From assembly GCF_019396325.1 (NCBI RefSeq), contig NZ_JAHKRO010000004.1, forward strand, positions 62,001-126,000: DNA of 64,000 nt. The letters are read 5' to 3'. This document shows, piece after piece, positions 46,893-55,480 of this stretch. The translations under genes were made by a program, and so were the position numbers. The DNA is from Nonomuraea ceibae (GTDB lineage: Bacteria; Actinomycetota; Actinomycetes; Streptosporangiales; Streptosporangiaceae). A model generated the notes under the pieces. That model was not told the origin of the DNA. It made no database searches and was given only the letters and a program-made list of their open reading frames with translations. Each line of letters opens with the position of its first letter. Within the stretch, counting starts at the first letter, position 1.

Positions 46893-47115
46893 GCTTCTCC
46901 AGGAGCGCCGCCGCCTTGGCGAACGAGCTCATGTCGATCATCTCGTCGGTGTCGATCGTGACGGCGAACTCGTCCTCCATCGCCGCGATCAGCGACATGT
47001 GGGCCAGGGAGTCCCACTGGGGGATGGCGCGGTATTCGAGGCCGTCGACGTCGGCGGCGGCCGGGAGGTTAAGCGAGCTGCGGAAGACCTCACGCAGCCG
47101 GTCGAGATGACTCAT
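46867..47115 (-). CDS. Acyl carrier protein
   Basis: 82-residue four-helix carrier. The phosphopantetheine site is Ser36 in IPQWDSLAHMSLI, the DSL motif with an aromatic preceding residue as in carrier proteins of sugar-acyl and O-antigen clusters rather than primary-metabolism AcpP. First gene of the minus-strand operon ACP - SDR - AMP ligase - LuxE - LuxC. TACACT on the minus strand (47155-47150) may be its -10 box. Confidence 0.9.
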   Translation of the reverse strand: MSHLDRLREVFRSSLNLPAAADVDGLEYRAIPQWDSLAHMSLIAAMEDEFAVTIDTDEMIDMSSFAKAAALLEKHGIGAAAR

Positions 47116-47280
47116 GCTTCACTCACTCTCTGTCTTCAAGCCAGAACTGAGTGTAGCGGTGATCCCCGTTCAACAGAAACCAAGCACCCGTCGCGAGTAA
47201 TGGAAGCGTATAACTCCGAGTGGCCCGCGCCTGGGGCTGGGAATGTCGGATGGGGCCTGCCAACCGCGCGAGGGGAAACA

Positions 47281-48114
47281 ATGGACGAATCCAACCACTG
47301 GTACGGTCATTCCCGCATACTCGGACGATATTGCGGAATGGCAGACGAAGCGCCCAGGCGTATCCAGGGGTTCCTCCAGCACGGATGGAATTATCTGCAT
47401 GGATTTCCACCTAATGATCACTGGTGCAGCCCCGGTTACCCCCGTTTCGTATGGTCTGACGTGCTGCGTCGCCGGGGCTGGTCGATGGGGCGGCGCGGCC
47501 ACTACCTCATCGGCGCGCCCTGGATCTACCTGCTCGACCTCGAACCGGACCTCGGCGTCAAGCCCAAACGCACGGGCACGATCTGGTACCCCTTTCACGG
47601 CTGGGAGAAAGCCTCCGTAACGGGCGACCACGCCCGGCTGGCCGATGAGATCCGGGATACGGAAACCGAACCGGTCACCATATGCCTTTATTGGCTGGAA
47701 TTTGCGAATCCCGGCATCCGGCAGGCGTACGAATCGCGCGGGTTTCGGGTGATATGCCACGGCGAGCGCGGATCGCGCTGGGACCCGAGCGGGCGTGACT
47801 TCCTGCGCAAGCAGCTCGTCGAGCTCCGGCGGCACCGCCGCGTGGCCTCCAACCGGCTCGGCAGCGCCCTGTTCTACGGCGCGTCCGTCGGCTGCGAGAT
47901 CGGCGTGTACGGCGACCCGATGCAGTTCGACGACGAGCGGCCCGAGTACGGCGGCACCGCGCGCCGGATGCGGCTGTGGCCCGAGCTGCACGGCGTCCGC
48001 GTCGACCCGGAGGTGGCCGGCGAGGCCGCGCGGAGCGAGCTGGGATTCGAGTATCAGGCGACACCTGAGGAGCTACGGCGAATGTTCGGCTGGAAGCGGG
48101 TGCGATGCGCATGA
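47281..48114 (+). CDS. Unrecognised protein, possible GT-B glycosyltransferase
   Basis: 277 residues. No family is firmly recognised. WSDVLRRRGWSMGRRGHYLIGAP, TIWYPFHGWEKASVTGDH and RVASNRLGSALFYGASVGCEIGVYGDPM resemble GT-B glycosyltransferases of surface-glycan clusters; the last has the layout of a nucleotide-sugar binding C-domain. A transferase of pseudaminic acid is one option, by location only. ATG 47281 has GAGGGGAAACA upstream, so the longer frame from 46675 is rejected. The first 400 bases are less G+C-rich than neighbours, suggesting transfer. It overlaps the next gene by a few bases. Confidence 0.6.
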   Translation: MDESNHWYGHSRILGRYCGMADEAPRRIQGFLQHGWNYLHGFPPNDHWCSPGYPRFVWSDVLRRRGWSMGRRGHYLIGAPWIYLLDLEPDLGVKPKRTGTIWYPFHGWEKASVTGDHARLADEIRDTETEPVTICLYWLEFANPGIRQAYESRGFRVICHGERGSRWDPSGRDFLRKQLVELRRHRRVASNRLGSALFYGASVGCEIGVYGDPMQFDDERPEYGGTARRMRLWPELHGVRVDPEVAGEAARSELGFEYQATPEELRRMFGWKRVRCA

Positions 48115-49718
48115 CCGAGGCGCCCGAGAACGTCCGGTTGATCGGCGGCGAGATGCTGCTGTGGTCAGACATGTCCGACGGGTCGAGCATCACGGACTGG
48201 CGCGGCGTGGCACGGGAGCTGATCGGCCGGCTGCTCCCGGCCGCCGGCTCCGTCCTGTTGGTCGGGCCGCACCCTAGAGAGCTGATCGACGAGGTGGCCG
48301 GGCGCGCCTCCTCGGTGGCGGTGCTCGTGCGGTCCTACCCCGACGCGTGCGCGCTGGGCGACCGCCACCCCGGCCTCGACGTGCACTGCGGGCGGCTGGC
48401 CGCGTTCTGCTGCGACAGGCCGTACGACCTGGTCCTGGCGCTGGACGGGCTCCAGCGCACCCACTCGGCCGAGGCCCCGGCGGCGGCCTGGCGCGAGTCG
48501 ATGGCCGCGCTGGCCGCGCTCGTCGCGCCCGGCGGCCGGCTCGTCCTCGGCGTGCGCAACGACCTCGGCGTGGACCGGTTCCTCGAAGCGCGCCCGGCCG
48601 ACCGCGACGGGGGCGACGGGCAGTGGGAGCCGCACGGCTTCGACCCCACCTACCCCAACGGCCCCGCCGCGCTCGACTTCGACCTGGAGGCCACCGGCCT
48701 GGCCGTGGAACGCTGCTACGCCGCCTACCCCGACAGCCGGGCGCCGCGCGCGATCCTGGCGCGCGAGGCGCTGGCGCGCGAGCTGCCGGAGGCGCTCACG
48801 TTCCCGCTGAGCGCGCGCGCCGACGACCGCATGCTGGTCGCCGACCCGCTGCGGCTGACCCGGCTGGCCTTCCGCCACGGCCTCGGCGAGCACCTGGCGC
48901 CGATCTGGCTCGCGGTCGCCTCCCGCGACAGGCCCGAACCCGTCGGGCTGCCGCTCGGGCTGGTCGAGGACGGCCTGGCCGTCGACGAGCTGCGCGAGGA
49001 GGGCGGCGAGGTCACGCTGCGGCGGCTGCCCGACGGCGAGTCGCGCGAGGTCCCGCCGGGCCGCGTGGTCGAGGAGATCCTCGTCGAGGCGTGCGCCCGC
49101 GAGGACGTGCGCGCCGTGCGCGAGCTGCTGGCCGCGCTCGCCCGATGGGTGGAGACCAGCGGCGACGCCACGGCGGCCACCGACAGCCTGGTGTGGGACG
49201 GGGAGCGCTTCTCCGCCATCAGCCCCGGCCCGTCGCCGGAGCCCGAGCCCGCCCCTGTGATCGTCCTGTGCCGGATGCTGTGGCGCTTCGCGGTGCGGCT
49301 GCTGGCCGCCGGGCACCACCATCCGTGGCCGTGGCCGCTGGAGGCCGACCAGCTCACGCTGACGCTCTGCGGCATGGCCGGCCGGCCATGCGACCAGCAG
49401 GAGCTGGACCTGGCCCGCAAGCTCGACGCCGAGCTGGGCCAGCCCGCCGAACGCGCCGGCTCCGCCCCCGCCTACCGCGACCTGCTGCGCTCGCGCGACC
49501 GGCTGGCCGGCCAGCTCACGGCGGCGATGGCCAGGATCGCCAGGCTGGAGACCAAGCTCAGCTACCGCGAGCGCGAGCTGGTCAGGGCCCGTTCCAAACT
49601 GCGCAGGACGCAGCGCAAGGCGACGGCCTACCGCAGGACGCTCGGCTACCGGCTGTCGCGCCGCCTGTCCCGCCCCCGCCGGATGGCCCGCCGGGTCATG
49701 CGGCTGCTGTCCGGCTGA
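48111..49718 (+). CDS. Methyltransferase-like protein with C-terminal coiled coil
   Basis: 535 residues. N-terminal Rossmann-like region with VLLVGPHPRELIDEVAG, DLVLALDGLQRT and LVAPGGRLVLGVRNDLG, as in SAM methyltransferases of wall-polymer clusters, but motif I is degenerate. Middle part unassigned. C-terminal RDRLAGQLTAAMARIARLETKL with basic LSYRERELVRARSKLRRTQRK forms a coiled coil, then a basic tail that could touch the membrane. ATG 48111 overlaps the previous stop (ATGA); ATG 48105 is also possible. Confidence 0.6.
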   Translation: MTEAPENVRLIGGEMLLWSDMSDGSSITDWRGVARELIGRLLPAAGSVLLVGPHPRELIDEVAGRASSVAVLVRSYPDACALGDRHPGLDVHCGRLAAFCCDRPYDLVLALDGLQRTHSAEAPAAAWRESMAALAALVAPGGRLVLGVRNDLGVDRFLEARPADRDGGDGQWEPHGFDPTYPNGPAALDFDLEATGLAVERCYAAYPDSRAPRAILAREALARELPEALTFPLSARADDRMLVADPLRLTRLAFRHGLGEHLAPIWLAVASRDRPEPVGLPLGLVEDGLAVDELREEGGEVTLRRLPDGESREVPPGRVVEEILVEACAREDVRAVRELLAALARWVETSGDATAATDSLVWDGERFSAISPGPSPEPEPAPVIVLCRMLWRFAVRLLAAGHHHPWPWPLEADQLTLTLCGMAGRPCDQQELDLARKLDAELGQPAERAGSAPAYRDLLRSRDRLAGQLTAAMARIARLETKLSYRERELVRARSKLRRTQRKATAYRRTLGYRLSRRLSRPRRMARRVMRLLSG

Positions 49719-49732
49719 GGAAGGGAGCATCC

Positions 49733-51619
49733 GTGCCGGTCCTATCCGTGATCGTGCCGTTCTACGACGTCGAGAAATACCTCACGCCGTGCCTCGACTC
49801 GCTGGAGGCGCAGACCCTGCGGGACATCGAGGTGATCTGCGTGGACGACGGCAGCCGCGACGGCGGCCCGGACCTCGTGGCCGCCCGCGCCGAGCGGGAC
49901 GGCCGCTTCCGCCTGATCCGGCAGGACAACCTGGGCGTCGGCCGGGCCCGCAACATCGGGGTGAGCCAGGCGAGCGGCCGCTACCTGGCGTTCGTCGACG
50001 GCGACGACACCGTGCCGCGCGCGGCCTTCCAGCGCCTGGTCTCGTCGCTGGAGTCCACCGGCTCCGACCTGGCGTGCGGCAACGTCATGCGGCTGCACCG
50101 CAACCTGCTCGTGCCGTCGTGGGCGCACAAGGAGCCGTTCGCCGAACCGGCCGAACGCACCCACATCACCCGTCGCCCGCTGCTGGTGCGCGACCGCATG
50201 CTGTGGAACAAGGTCTACCGCCGCGCCGCCTGGGACCGCCTGGACCTGAGCTTCCCCGAGCGGATGTACGAGGACCAGCCGGTCGCCATGGCCGCCCACG
50301 TGGGCGCGCGCTCGGTCGACGTGCTGCACAAGGTCGTCTACCACTGGCGGCAGCGCGACGAGCCCGGCTCCTCCATCACCCAGCGCCGCCTGGAGCCGGA
50401 CAACCTGCGCGACCGCCTGCTCTCGGTGCTGCAGACCGCCGCGCTGCTCGACGCGGAGGCGCCCCGGCTGCGGCCCGAGTTCGACCGCGACACGCTGGCC
50501 ATCGACATGACCGTCGCGGTCGAGGCCATCGCCCGGCTGGGCCCCGCCGCCGACCCGGCCCTCGTGGACCTGGCCGTACGGTATCTCGACGGGGTGTCGC
50601 GGGCCGCGCTGCGCGAGCTGCCGTTCGCGCACCGCCTCCAGGTGCACCTGCTGCACCGGCGCCGCCTGGACGAGCTGGCGGGCGTGGCCGCGCAGGCGCG
50701 CGACGGCCGCCTGCAGCCGCGCGTCAGCTCCGCCGGGCTGCTGCGCAAGCGCTGGTACGGCCGGCACCCGGCGCTGCCCGGGCACCTGTCGGAGGTCTCC
50801 GGCGAGCTGGAGGCGACCGCCAGGCTGGTGGAGCTGGAGTGGCGCGACGGCGTGCTGCACGGCTCCGGCCGGGCCGGCATCGGCAGGTTCGACGCGGGCG
50901 AGCTGGGCCGGATGCGCGTGACGGTGTGGCTGGAGGAGCGCCGCACCGGCGACCGGGTGCCGCTGGCCGAGCAGAGCGCCGCGCCCGTCTGGGAGAGCGC
51001 GCCCCAGCCGGACGGCGGGTCGGTGCCGGAGCACGTCTTCCCGTTCCGGTTCGCCTTCGATCCGGCGGCGCTCAGCGCCGCGCAACTGCGCAGGCACGGG
51101 CACTGGGACCTGTACGTGCGGCTCAAGGGCGCGGGGTTGCGCCTGGAGGGCAAGGTGCGCGGCGACCGCAGGCTCGCCCCGTCGGCCCCGCCGCCCCGGC
51201 GCAGGTCAGGCGTGTGGCTGGTGCCGGTGCTCAGCTTCCGCGGCGCGTGGGGGCTGCGGCTGCGCGAGGCCGAGGCGGTGATCGGGGAGTGCCGCGTCGA
51301 CGGCGGCGACCTGGTGTTCGCCGGGGAGCTGGCCGACGTCGGCGACGGCGAGCCGGTGATCAGGCTGGTGCGCAGGAGCGACGGCGAGGAGATGTACTTC
51401 CCGGTGACGCTGGCCGGGCGTGACTTCCGCGCCCGGGTGCCGCTCGCGGGCATCGACGAGGTCGTCGGTGACGTGACGTGGTGGGAGGTCGTCGTCGACC
51501 AGGGCCGGGCGATCCGCACGCTGGTGCGGACCCGGAGCCGCCCGCCGGCGGACGTGCCCGGCAGGCGCTTCCTGGTGGACCGGGGCGACGACGGCTGCCT
51601 GCTCCTGCTGGAGCACTAG
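49733..51619 (+). CDS. TagF-type GT2 glycosyltransferase with C-terminal linker domains
   Basis: 628 residues. Residues 1-320 are a family 2 transferase (PVLSVIVPFYDVEKYLTPCL, VICVDDGSRDGG, RYLAFVDGDDTVP with the DxD) followed by the RMLWNKVYRRA and YEDQPVAMA segments seen in wall teichoic acid polymerase N-modules. Residues 330-628 are two beta-rich domains like the linker of TagF/TarS proteins, without a CDP-glycerol transferase domain. GTG 49733 has GGGAG upstream. Its stop codon overlaps that of pseC within CTAG (51616-51619). Confidence 0.85.
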   Translation: MPVLSVIVPFYDVEKYLTPCLDSLEAQTLRDIEVICVDDGSRDGGPDLVAARAERDGRFRLIRQDNLGVGRARNIGVSQASGRYLAFVDGDDTVPRAAFQRLVSSLESTGSDLACGNVMRLHRNLLVPSWAHKEPFAEPAERTHITRRPLLVRDRMLWNKVYRRAAWDRLDLSFPERMYEDQPVAMAAHVGARSVDVLHKVVYHWRQRDEPGSSITQRRLEPDNLRDRLLSVLQTAALLDAEAPRLRPEFDRDTLAIDMTVAVEAIARLGPAADPALVDLAVRYLDGVSRAALRELPFAHRLQVHLLHRRRLDELAGVAAQARDGRLQPRVSSAGLLRKRWYGRHPALPGHLSEVSGELEATARLVELEWRDGVLHGSGRAGIGRFDAGELGRMRVTVWLEERRTGDRVPLAEQSAAPVWESAPQPDGGSVPEHVFPFRFAFDPAALSAAQLRRHGHWDLYVRLKGAGLRLEGKVRGDRRLAPSAPPPRRRSGVWLVPVLSFRGAWGLRLREAEAVIGECRVDGGDLVFAGELADVGDGEPVIRLVRRSDGEEMYFPVTLAGRDFRARVPLAGIDEVVGDVTWWEVVVDQGRAIRTLVRTRSRPPADVPGRRFLVDRGDDGCLLLLEH

Positions 51620-52740
51620 GACAGGATGCCCGCCAGGCACTCCGCGACCCGGTCCTGGTCGGCGTCGCCCAGGCCCGGGAAGAGCGGCAGCGACAGCTCC
51701 TCGGCGTAGTAGGTCTCGGCGTTCGGGCACAGCCCGCGCCGGTAGCCGAGGTCGGCGAACACCGGGTGCCAGTAGGCCGGCAGGTAGTTGACCTGCACGC
51801 CGATCCCGGCCGCGCGCATCCGCTCGTACACCTCGCGCCTGCGCCCGTCGCCGACGCGCACCGGGTAGAGGTGCCAGCTCGGCGACACGTACGGGCGCTC
51901 GGCGGGCAGGGTGAGCCCCGGCACGCCGGCCAGCAGCCGGTTGTAGCGGGCGACCAGCTCGGCCCGCCGGGCGCGGAAGGTGCCCAGCCGGCCGAGCTGG
52001 CTGGTGCCGAGCGCGCACAGCACGTCGGGCAGCCGGTAGTTGAGCCCGAACGCGTGCACCTCCTGGTGCCAGCCGCCCTCGCCCGGGTCGCGCTGCTCGG
52101 CGGGGTCGCGGACGAGGCCGTGGTTGCGGAAGCGGGCGGCGGCGGCGAACAGCTCGGGGTCGGCCGCCGCGACGGCCCCGCCCTCGGCCGTCGTCACGGT
52201 CTTCGTCGGGAAGAACGAGAACGTCGTCAGGTCGGCGAGCGAGCCCACCGGCCGGTCCTTGTAGGTGGAGCCGATGGAGTGGGCCGCGTCGCCGATGAGC
52301 ACCGCCCCGGCCGCCGACGCCACCCCGCGCAGCTCGTCGTAGTCGGCCGGATGGCCCGCGTAGTCGACCGCGGTGATCGCCCGGGTGCGGCCCGTCACCA
52401 GGCTCGCGGCGGCGTCGGGGTCGAGGTTGCCGGTGTCGGGCTGCACGTCGGCGAAGCGCACCCGGGCGCCGCGCAGCGCGGCGGTGGCGGCCGTGGCCAC
52501 GAACGTCAGCGGTGAGGTGACGACCTCGTCGCCCGGCCCGACGCCGGCGGCCGCGTAGGCCACGTGCAGGGCGGCGGTGCCCGACGTGACCGCCAGGCAC
52601 GGCACCCCGCCCGTCCACCGGGCCAGCGCCGACTCGAAGCGCGCCACGGCCGGGCCGGTGGTCAGCCAGTCGCCGCGCAGCACCTCGGTCACCGCCAGGA
52701 TGTCGGACTCGTCGACCGACTGCCGTCCGTAGGGGAGCAT
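51616..52740 (-). CDS. pseC: UDP-4-amino-4,6-dideoxy-AltNAc aminotransferase PseC
   Basis: 374-residue DegT/DnrJ/EryC1 PLP aminotransferase, second step of pseudaminic acid synthesis. The sequence follows Campylobacter PseC closely in layout: SGTAALHVAYAAAGVGPGDE, SPLTFVATAATAALRGA, Schiff-base Lys180 in FFPTKTVTTAEGGAV, FGLNYRLPDVLCALG and the AGIGVQVNYLPAYW ending. Its start codon shares one base with the pseB stop (TGATG), so the pair is coupled. Confidence 0.92.
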   Translation of the reverse strand: MLPYGRQSVDESDILAVTEVLRGDWLTTGPAVARFESALARWTGGVPCLAVTSGTAALHVAYAAAGVGPGDEVVTSPLTFVATAATAALRGARVRFADVQPDTGNLDPDAAASLVTGRTRAITAVDYAGHPADYDELRGVASAAGAVLIGDAAHSIGSTYKDRPVGSLADLTTFSFFPTKTVTTAEGGAVAAADPELFAAAARFRNHGLVRDPAEQRDPGEGGWHQEVHAFGLNYRLPDVLCALGTSQLGRLGTFRARRAELVARYNRLLAGVPGLTLPAERPYVSPSWHLYPVRVGDGRRREVYERMRAAGIGVQVNYLPAYWHPVFADLGYRRGLCPNAETYYAEELSLPLFPGLGDADQDRVAECLAGILS

Positions 52741-53717
52741 CAGGCCGACACCATCGCCCGCAGGTCGTCGACCGACAGCCAGCGGTCGTTGGCGTCGGAG
52801 CGGTAGGCGAACCCCTCCGGCAGCACCTCGCCGCCGACCGGCGGGACGTAGCCCCAGGTCGCGATCGTCGGCTGCACCACGTAGCGGTCGGCCAGGCGCA
52901 GCGCGCGGCGGCCGTCGTCGGGGCCGATCATCTCCTCGTGCAGCTTCTCGCCGGGCCTGATGCCGATCTCGTAGATCGGGCTGCCGGGCGCGAGCGCGTC
53001 GGCCAGGTCGACGATCCGCATGCTGGGGATGCGCGGCACGTAGAGCTCGCCGCCCTGCATCAGGTCGAAGGAGTCGACGACGAACTCCACGGCCTGGTCG
53101 AGCGTGATCCAGAACCGGGTCATCCGCTTGTCGGTGATCGGCAGGCTGGCGCCCTGGCGGGCCAGCTTCAGGAAGAACGGCACCACGGACCCGCGGCTGC
53201 CGACGACGTTGCCGTAGCGGACCACGGCGAAGCGGGTCTCGTGCCCGGCGGCGTAGTGGTTGGCCGACACGAACAGCTTGTCGGCGACCAGCTTCGTGGC
53301 GCCGTAGAGGTTGATGGGGCTGGACGCCTTGTCGGTGGACAGCGCCACGACCTTGCGCACGCCGCAGTCGATGGCCGCCTCCACGACGTTCTGCGAGCCG
53401 GCGACGTTGGTGCGGACGTATTCGAACGGGTTGTACTCGGCGGTGTCGACCTGTTTGAGCGCGGCCGCGTGGACCACGTACTCCACCCCGTGCATGGCGC
53501 GGGCCAGGCGCTCGCGGTCGCGCACGTCGCCGATGAAGTAGCGCAGCCGCTCGTCCTCGCCGAGCGCCTGGCGGAGCTCGTACTGCTTGAGCTCGTCGCG
53601 CGAGAACACCACCAGCCTGCGCACGCCGACGTGGCCGAGCGCGTGGCGGATGAAGGCCTTCCCGAACGAGCCCGTGCCTCCGGTGATCAACATTGACGAT
53701 CCACTGAGAATGCTCAA
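52740..53717 (-). CDS. pseB: UDP-GlcNAc 4,6-dehydratase (inverting) PseB
   Basis: 325-residue extended SDR, first step of pseudaminic acid synthesis. MLITGGTGSFGKAFIRHAL at 9-27, and the catalytic set Asp129, Lys130, Tyr138, Lys142 in STDKASSPINLYGATKLVA with the spacing known from the Helicobacter enzyme. ALKQVDTAEYNPFEY and RYGNVVGSRGSVVP also fit. TTG 53717 is chosen because AGGGGG lies five bases upstream and gives MSILSGSSMLITGG, matching family length. Divergent from the cytidylyltransferase gene by 69 bp. Confidence 0.93.
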   Translation of the reverse strand: MSILSGSSMLITGGTGSFGKAFIRHALGHVGVRRLVVFSRDELKQYELRQALGEDERLRYFIGDVRDRERLARAMHGVEYVVHAAALKQVDTAEYNPFEYVRTNVAGSQNVVEAAIDCGVRKVVALSTDKASSPINLYGATKLVADKLFVSANHYAAGHETRFAVVRYGNVVGSRGSVVPFFLKLARQGASLPITDKRMTRFWITLDQAVEFVVDSFDLMQGGELYVPRIPSMRIVDLADALAPGSPIYEIGIRPGEKLHEEMIGPDDGRRALRLADRYVVQPTIATWGYVPPVGGEVLPEGFAYRSDANDRWLSVDDLRAMVSA

Positions 53718-53786
53718 GCGGTCCCCCTTACGTCGGCCGGTAGCATAGCGCGACCAGCAAGTCACCGACGGTAACAGGGGGAATCG

Positions 53787-54518
53787 TTGAGGATTGTCGG
53801 AATCATTCAGGCGCGGATGGGGTCGACCCGGTTGCCGGGGAAAGTGCTGCGGGATCTCGGCGGGCGCACGGTGCTGGGCTGGGTGGTCCGGGCGGCGCGC
53901 GAGTCGGGCGCGGTCGACGACCTCGTGGTGGCGACCACGACGCTGGCCGAGGACGACGCCGTGGCCGCCGAGTGCGCGGCCCTCGGCGTGGCGTGCCACC
54001 GGGGGCCGGTGGACGACGTGCTCACCCGGTTCGCGCAGGCGCTGGAGGGGCGGCAGGGGGAAGCGGTCATGCGGTTCACCGCCGACTGCCCGCTGCTCGA
54101 CCCGGCGGTGATCAGGGAGGCGGCGCTGGTCTACCGGGCGCTCGGCGGCGCGCTCGACTATCTCAGCACCGGGCTGTCCGGCACGCTGCCGCGCGGCCTC
54201 GACGTGGAGATCGCCGGGCTGGCGGCGCTGCGCCGCGCCGACCGGGAGGCGACCGCCTACCACCGCACGCACGTGACGTCCTACATCTACGCGGAGCCGG
54301 GCGACTTCCGGCTGCTCGGCCTGGCCTATCCGCCGGGGGCGGGCGACCTGCGGGTCACGCTCGACACCGAGGACGACTGGCGGCTCATCGCGCGTGTCGT
54401 GGCCGCGCTGGGCGACCGGTGCGTGCCGTTCCGCGAGCTGGTCGGCTGGCTGCGCGAGCGGCCCGAGGTGTGCCGGCTCAACGCGCACGTGGAGCAGAAG
54501 GAGCTGCAGGACGCATGA
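53787..54518 (+). CDS. SpsF/PseF-type cytidylyltransferase
   Basis: 243-residue nucleotidyltransferase of the NeuA/SpsF superfamily: IVGIIQARMGSTRLPGKVLRDLGG at the N-terminus, FTADCPLLDP and VTLDTEDDWRLI. In this setting it would activate pseudaminic acid as CMP-Pse; it is nearer to SpsF than to Campylobacter PseF. TTG 53787 has AGGGGGA upstream, the same arrangement as the divergent pseB. Stop overlaps the pseG start (ATGA). Confidence 0.85.
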   Translation: MRIVGIIQARMGSTRLPGKVLRDLGGRTVLGWVVRAARESGAVDDLVVATTTLAEDDAVAAECAALGVACHRGPVDDVLTRFAQALEGRQGEAVMRFTADCPLLDPAVIREAALVYRALGGALDYLSTGLSGTLPRGLDVEIAGLAALRRADREATAYHRTHVTSYIYAEPGDFRLLGLAYPPGAGDLRVTLDTEDDWRLIARVVAALGDRCVPFRELVGWLRERPEVCRLNAHVEQKELQDA

Positions 54519-55480
54519 CGGCCGTCGGCGTTCGCTGTGATGCCGGCGCCGCGATCGGCGTCGGCCACCTGGTGCGGTGCGTGGCGCTGGCCGAGGAGCT
54601 GCGCTCGCGCGGCGTGCCGGTGACGTTCCTGGGCGAGGTGACCGGGTCGGAGTGGGCCGCGGCGCAACTGCGCGAGCGCGGGCTGCCGTCGGTGCCCGCG
54701 CTCCGCGAGCCGCACCGGCTGGCGGCCCAGGCGCGGGAGCTGGGGATCGACGTGATGGTCCTCGACTCGTACACGCTGCCGCCCGGCACCGGGGCGGCGC
54801 TGCGCGAGGCGGGGATGGCGGTGCTGGCGATCGTCGACGGCGACCCGCGCGGGCAGGAGGCGGACCTCTACCTGGACCAGAACCTGGGGGCCGAGCGCCA
54901 CCCGTTCGACGGGGAGCGGCTGGCCGGGAGCGCGTACGTGCTGCTGCGCGACAGCGTGCGCCGCTGCCGCCGGACGCCCCGCGAGGGCGGGCCGCCCCGG
55001 GTGCTGTGCTTCTTCGGCGGGACCGACAGCGCGGGCGTCGCGCCGAGGTGGACGAAGGCGCTGCTGTCGACCGGGGCGCCGTTCGAGGCGACCGTGATCA
55101 GCCCGGAGCCGTTCGAGGCCGGCGAGTCGGTGGCCGTCGTGCCGCCCACCGACCGGCTGCCCGAGCTGATGGCGCGGGCCGACCTCGTGGTGACCGCCGC
55201 CGGTTCGGCCGCCTGGGAGCTGCTGCACCTGGGCGTGCCCACGGCGCTGACCTGGGTGGCGGCCAACCAGCTCACCGGCTACGAGGAGCTGATGGCGGGC
55301 GGGCTGGCCGCCGGGCTGGGGCCCGAGCCCGGCGCCGCCGCCGTCGACACGCTGGCCCGCCTGCTCACCGACCGCGAGCTGCGCGAGGAGTACGGGAGCC
55401 GGGGGCGCGACCTGGTCGACGGGCGGGGCCGCGAGAGGGTCGCCGACGCGCTGCTGCGGCTCAGACCAGATCCCACGTGA
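54515..55480 (+). CDS. pseG: UDP-sugar hydrolase PseG
   Basis: 321-residue GT-B-fold hydrolase releasing UDP from UDP-2,4-diacetamido-2,4,6-trideoxy-altropyranose in pseudaminic acid synthesis. The catalytic His18 is in AIGVGHLVRCVALAEEL; later LCFFGGTDSAGVAPR and ADLVVTAAGSAAWELLHLGVP complete the donor site. ATG overlaps the cytidylyltransferase stop; the 3' end overlaps convergent pseI by 20 bases. Confidence 0.9.
   Translation: MTAVGVRCDAGAAIGVGHLVRCVALAEELRSRGVPVTFLGEVTGSEWAAAQLRERGLPSVPALREPHRLAAQARELGIDVMVLDSYTLPPGTGAALREAGMAVLAIVDGDPRGQEADLYLDQNLGAERHPFDGERLAGSAYVLLRDSVRRCRRTPREGGPPRVLCFFGGTDSAGVAPRWTKALLSTGAPFEATVISPEPFEAGESVAVVPPTDRLPELMARADLVVTAAGSAAWELLHLGVPTALTWVAANQLTGYEELMAGGLAAGLGPEPGAAAVDTLARLLTDRELREEYGSRGRDLVDGRGRERVADALLRLRPDPT

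Noticed and set aside
46675..47280. Long N-terminal extension of the gene at 47281
   Set aside because: The frame runs antisense through the SDR and ACP genes; ATG 47281 has a strong ribosome site and the extension has no protein-like features.
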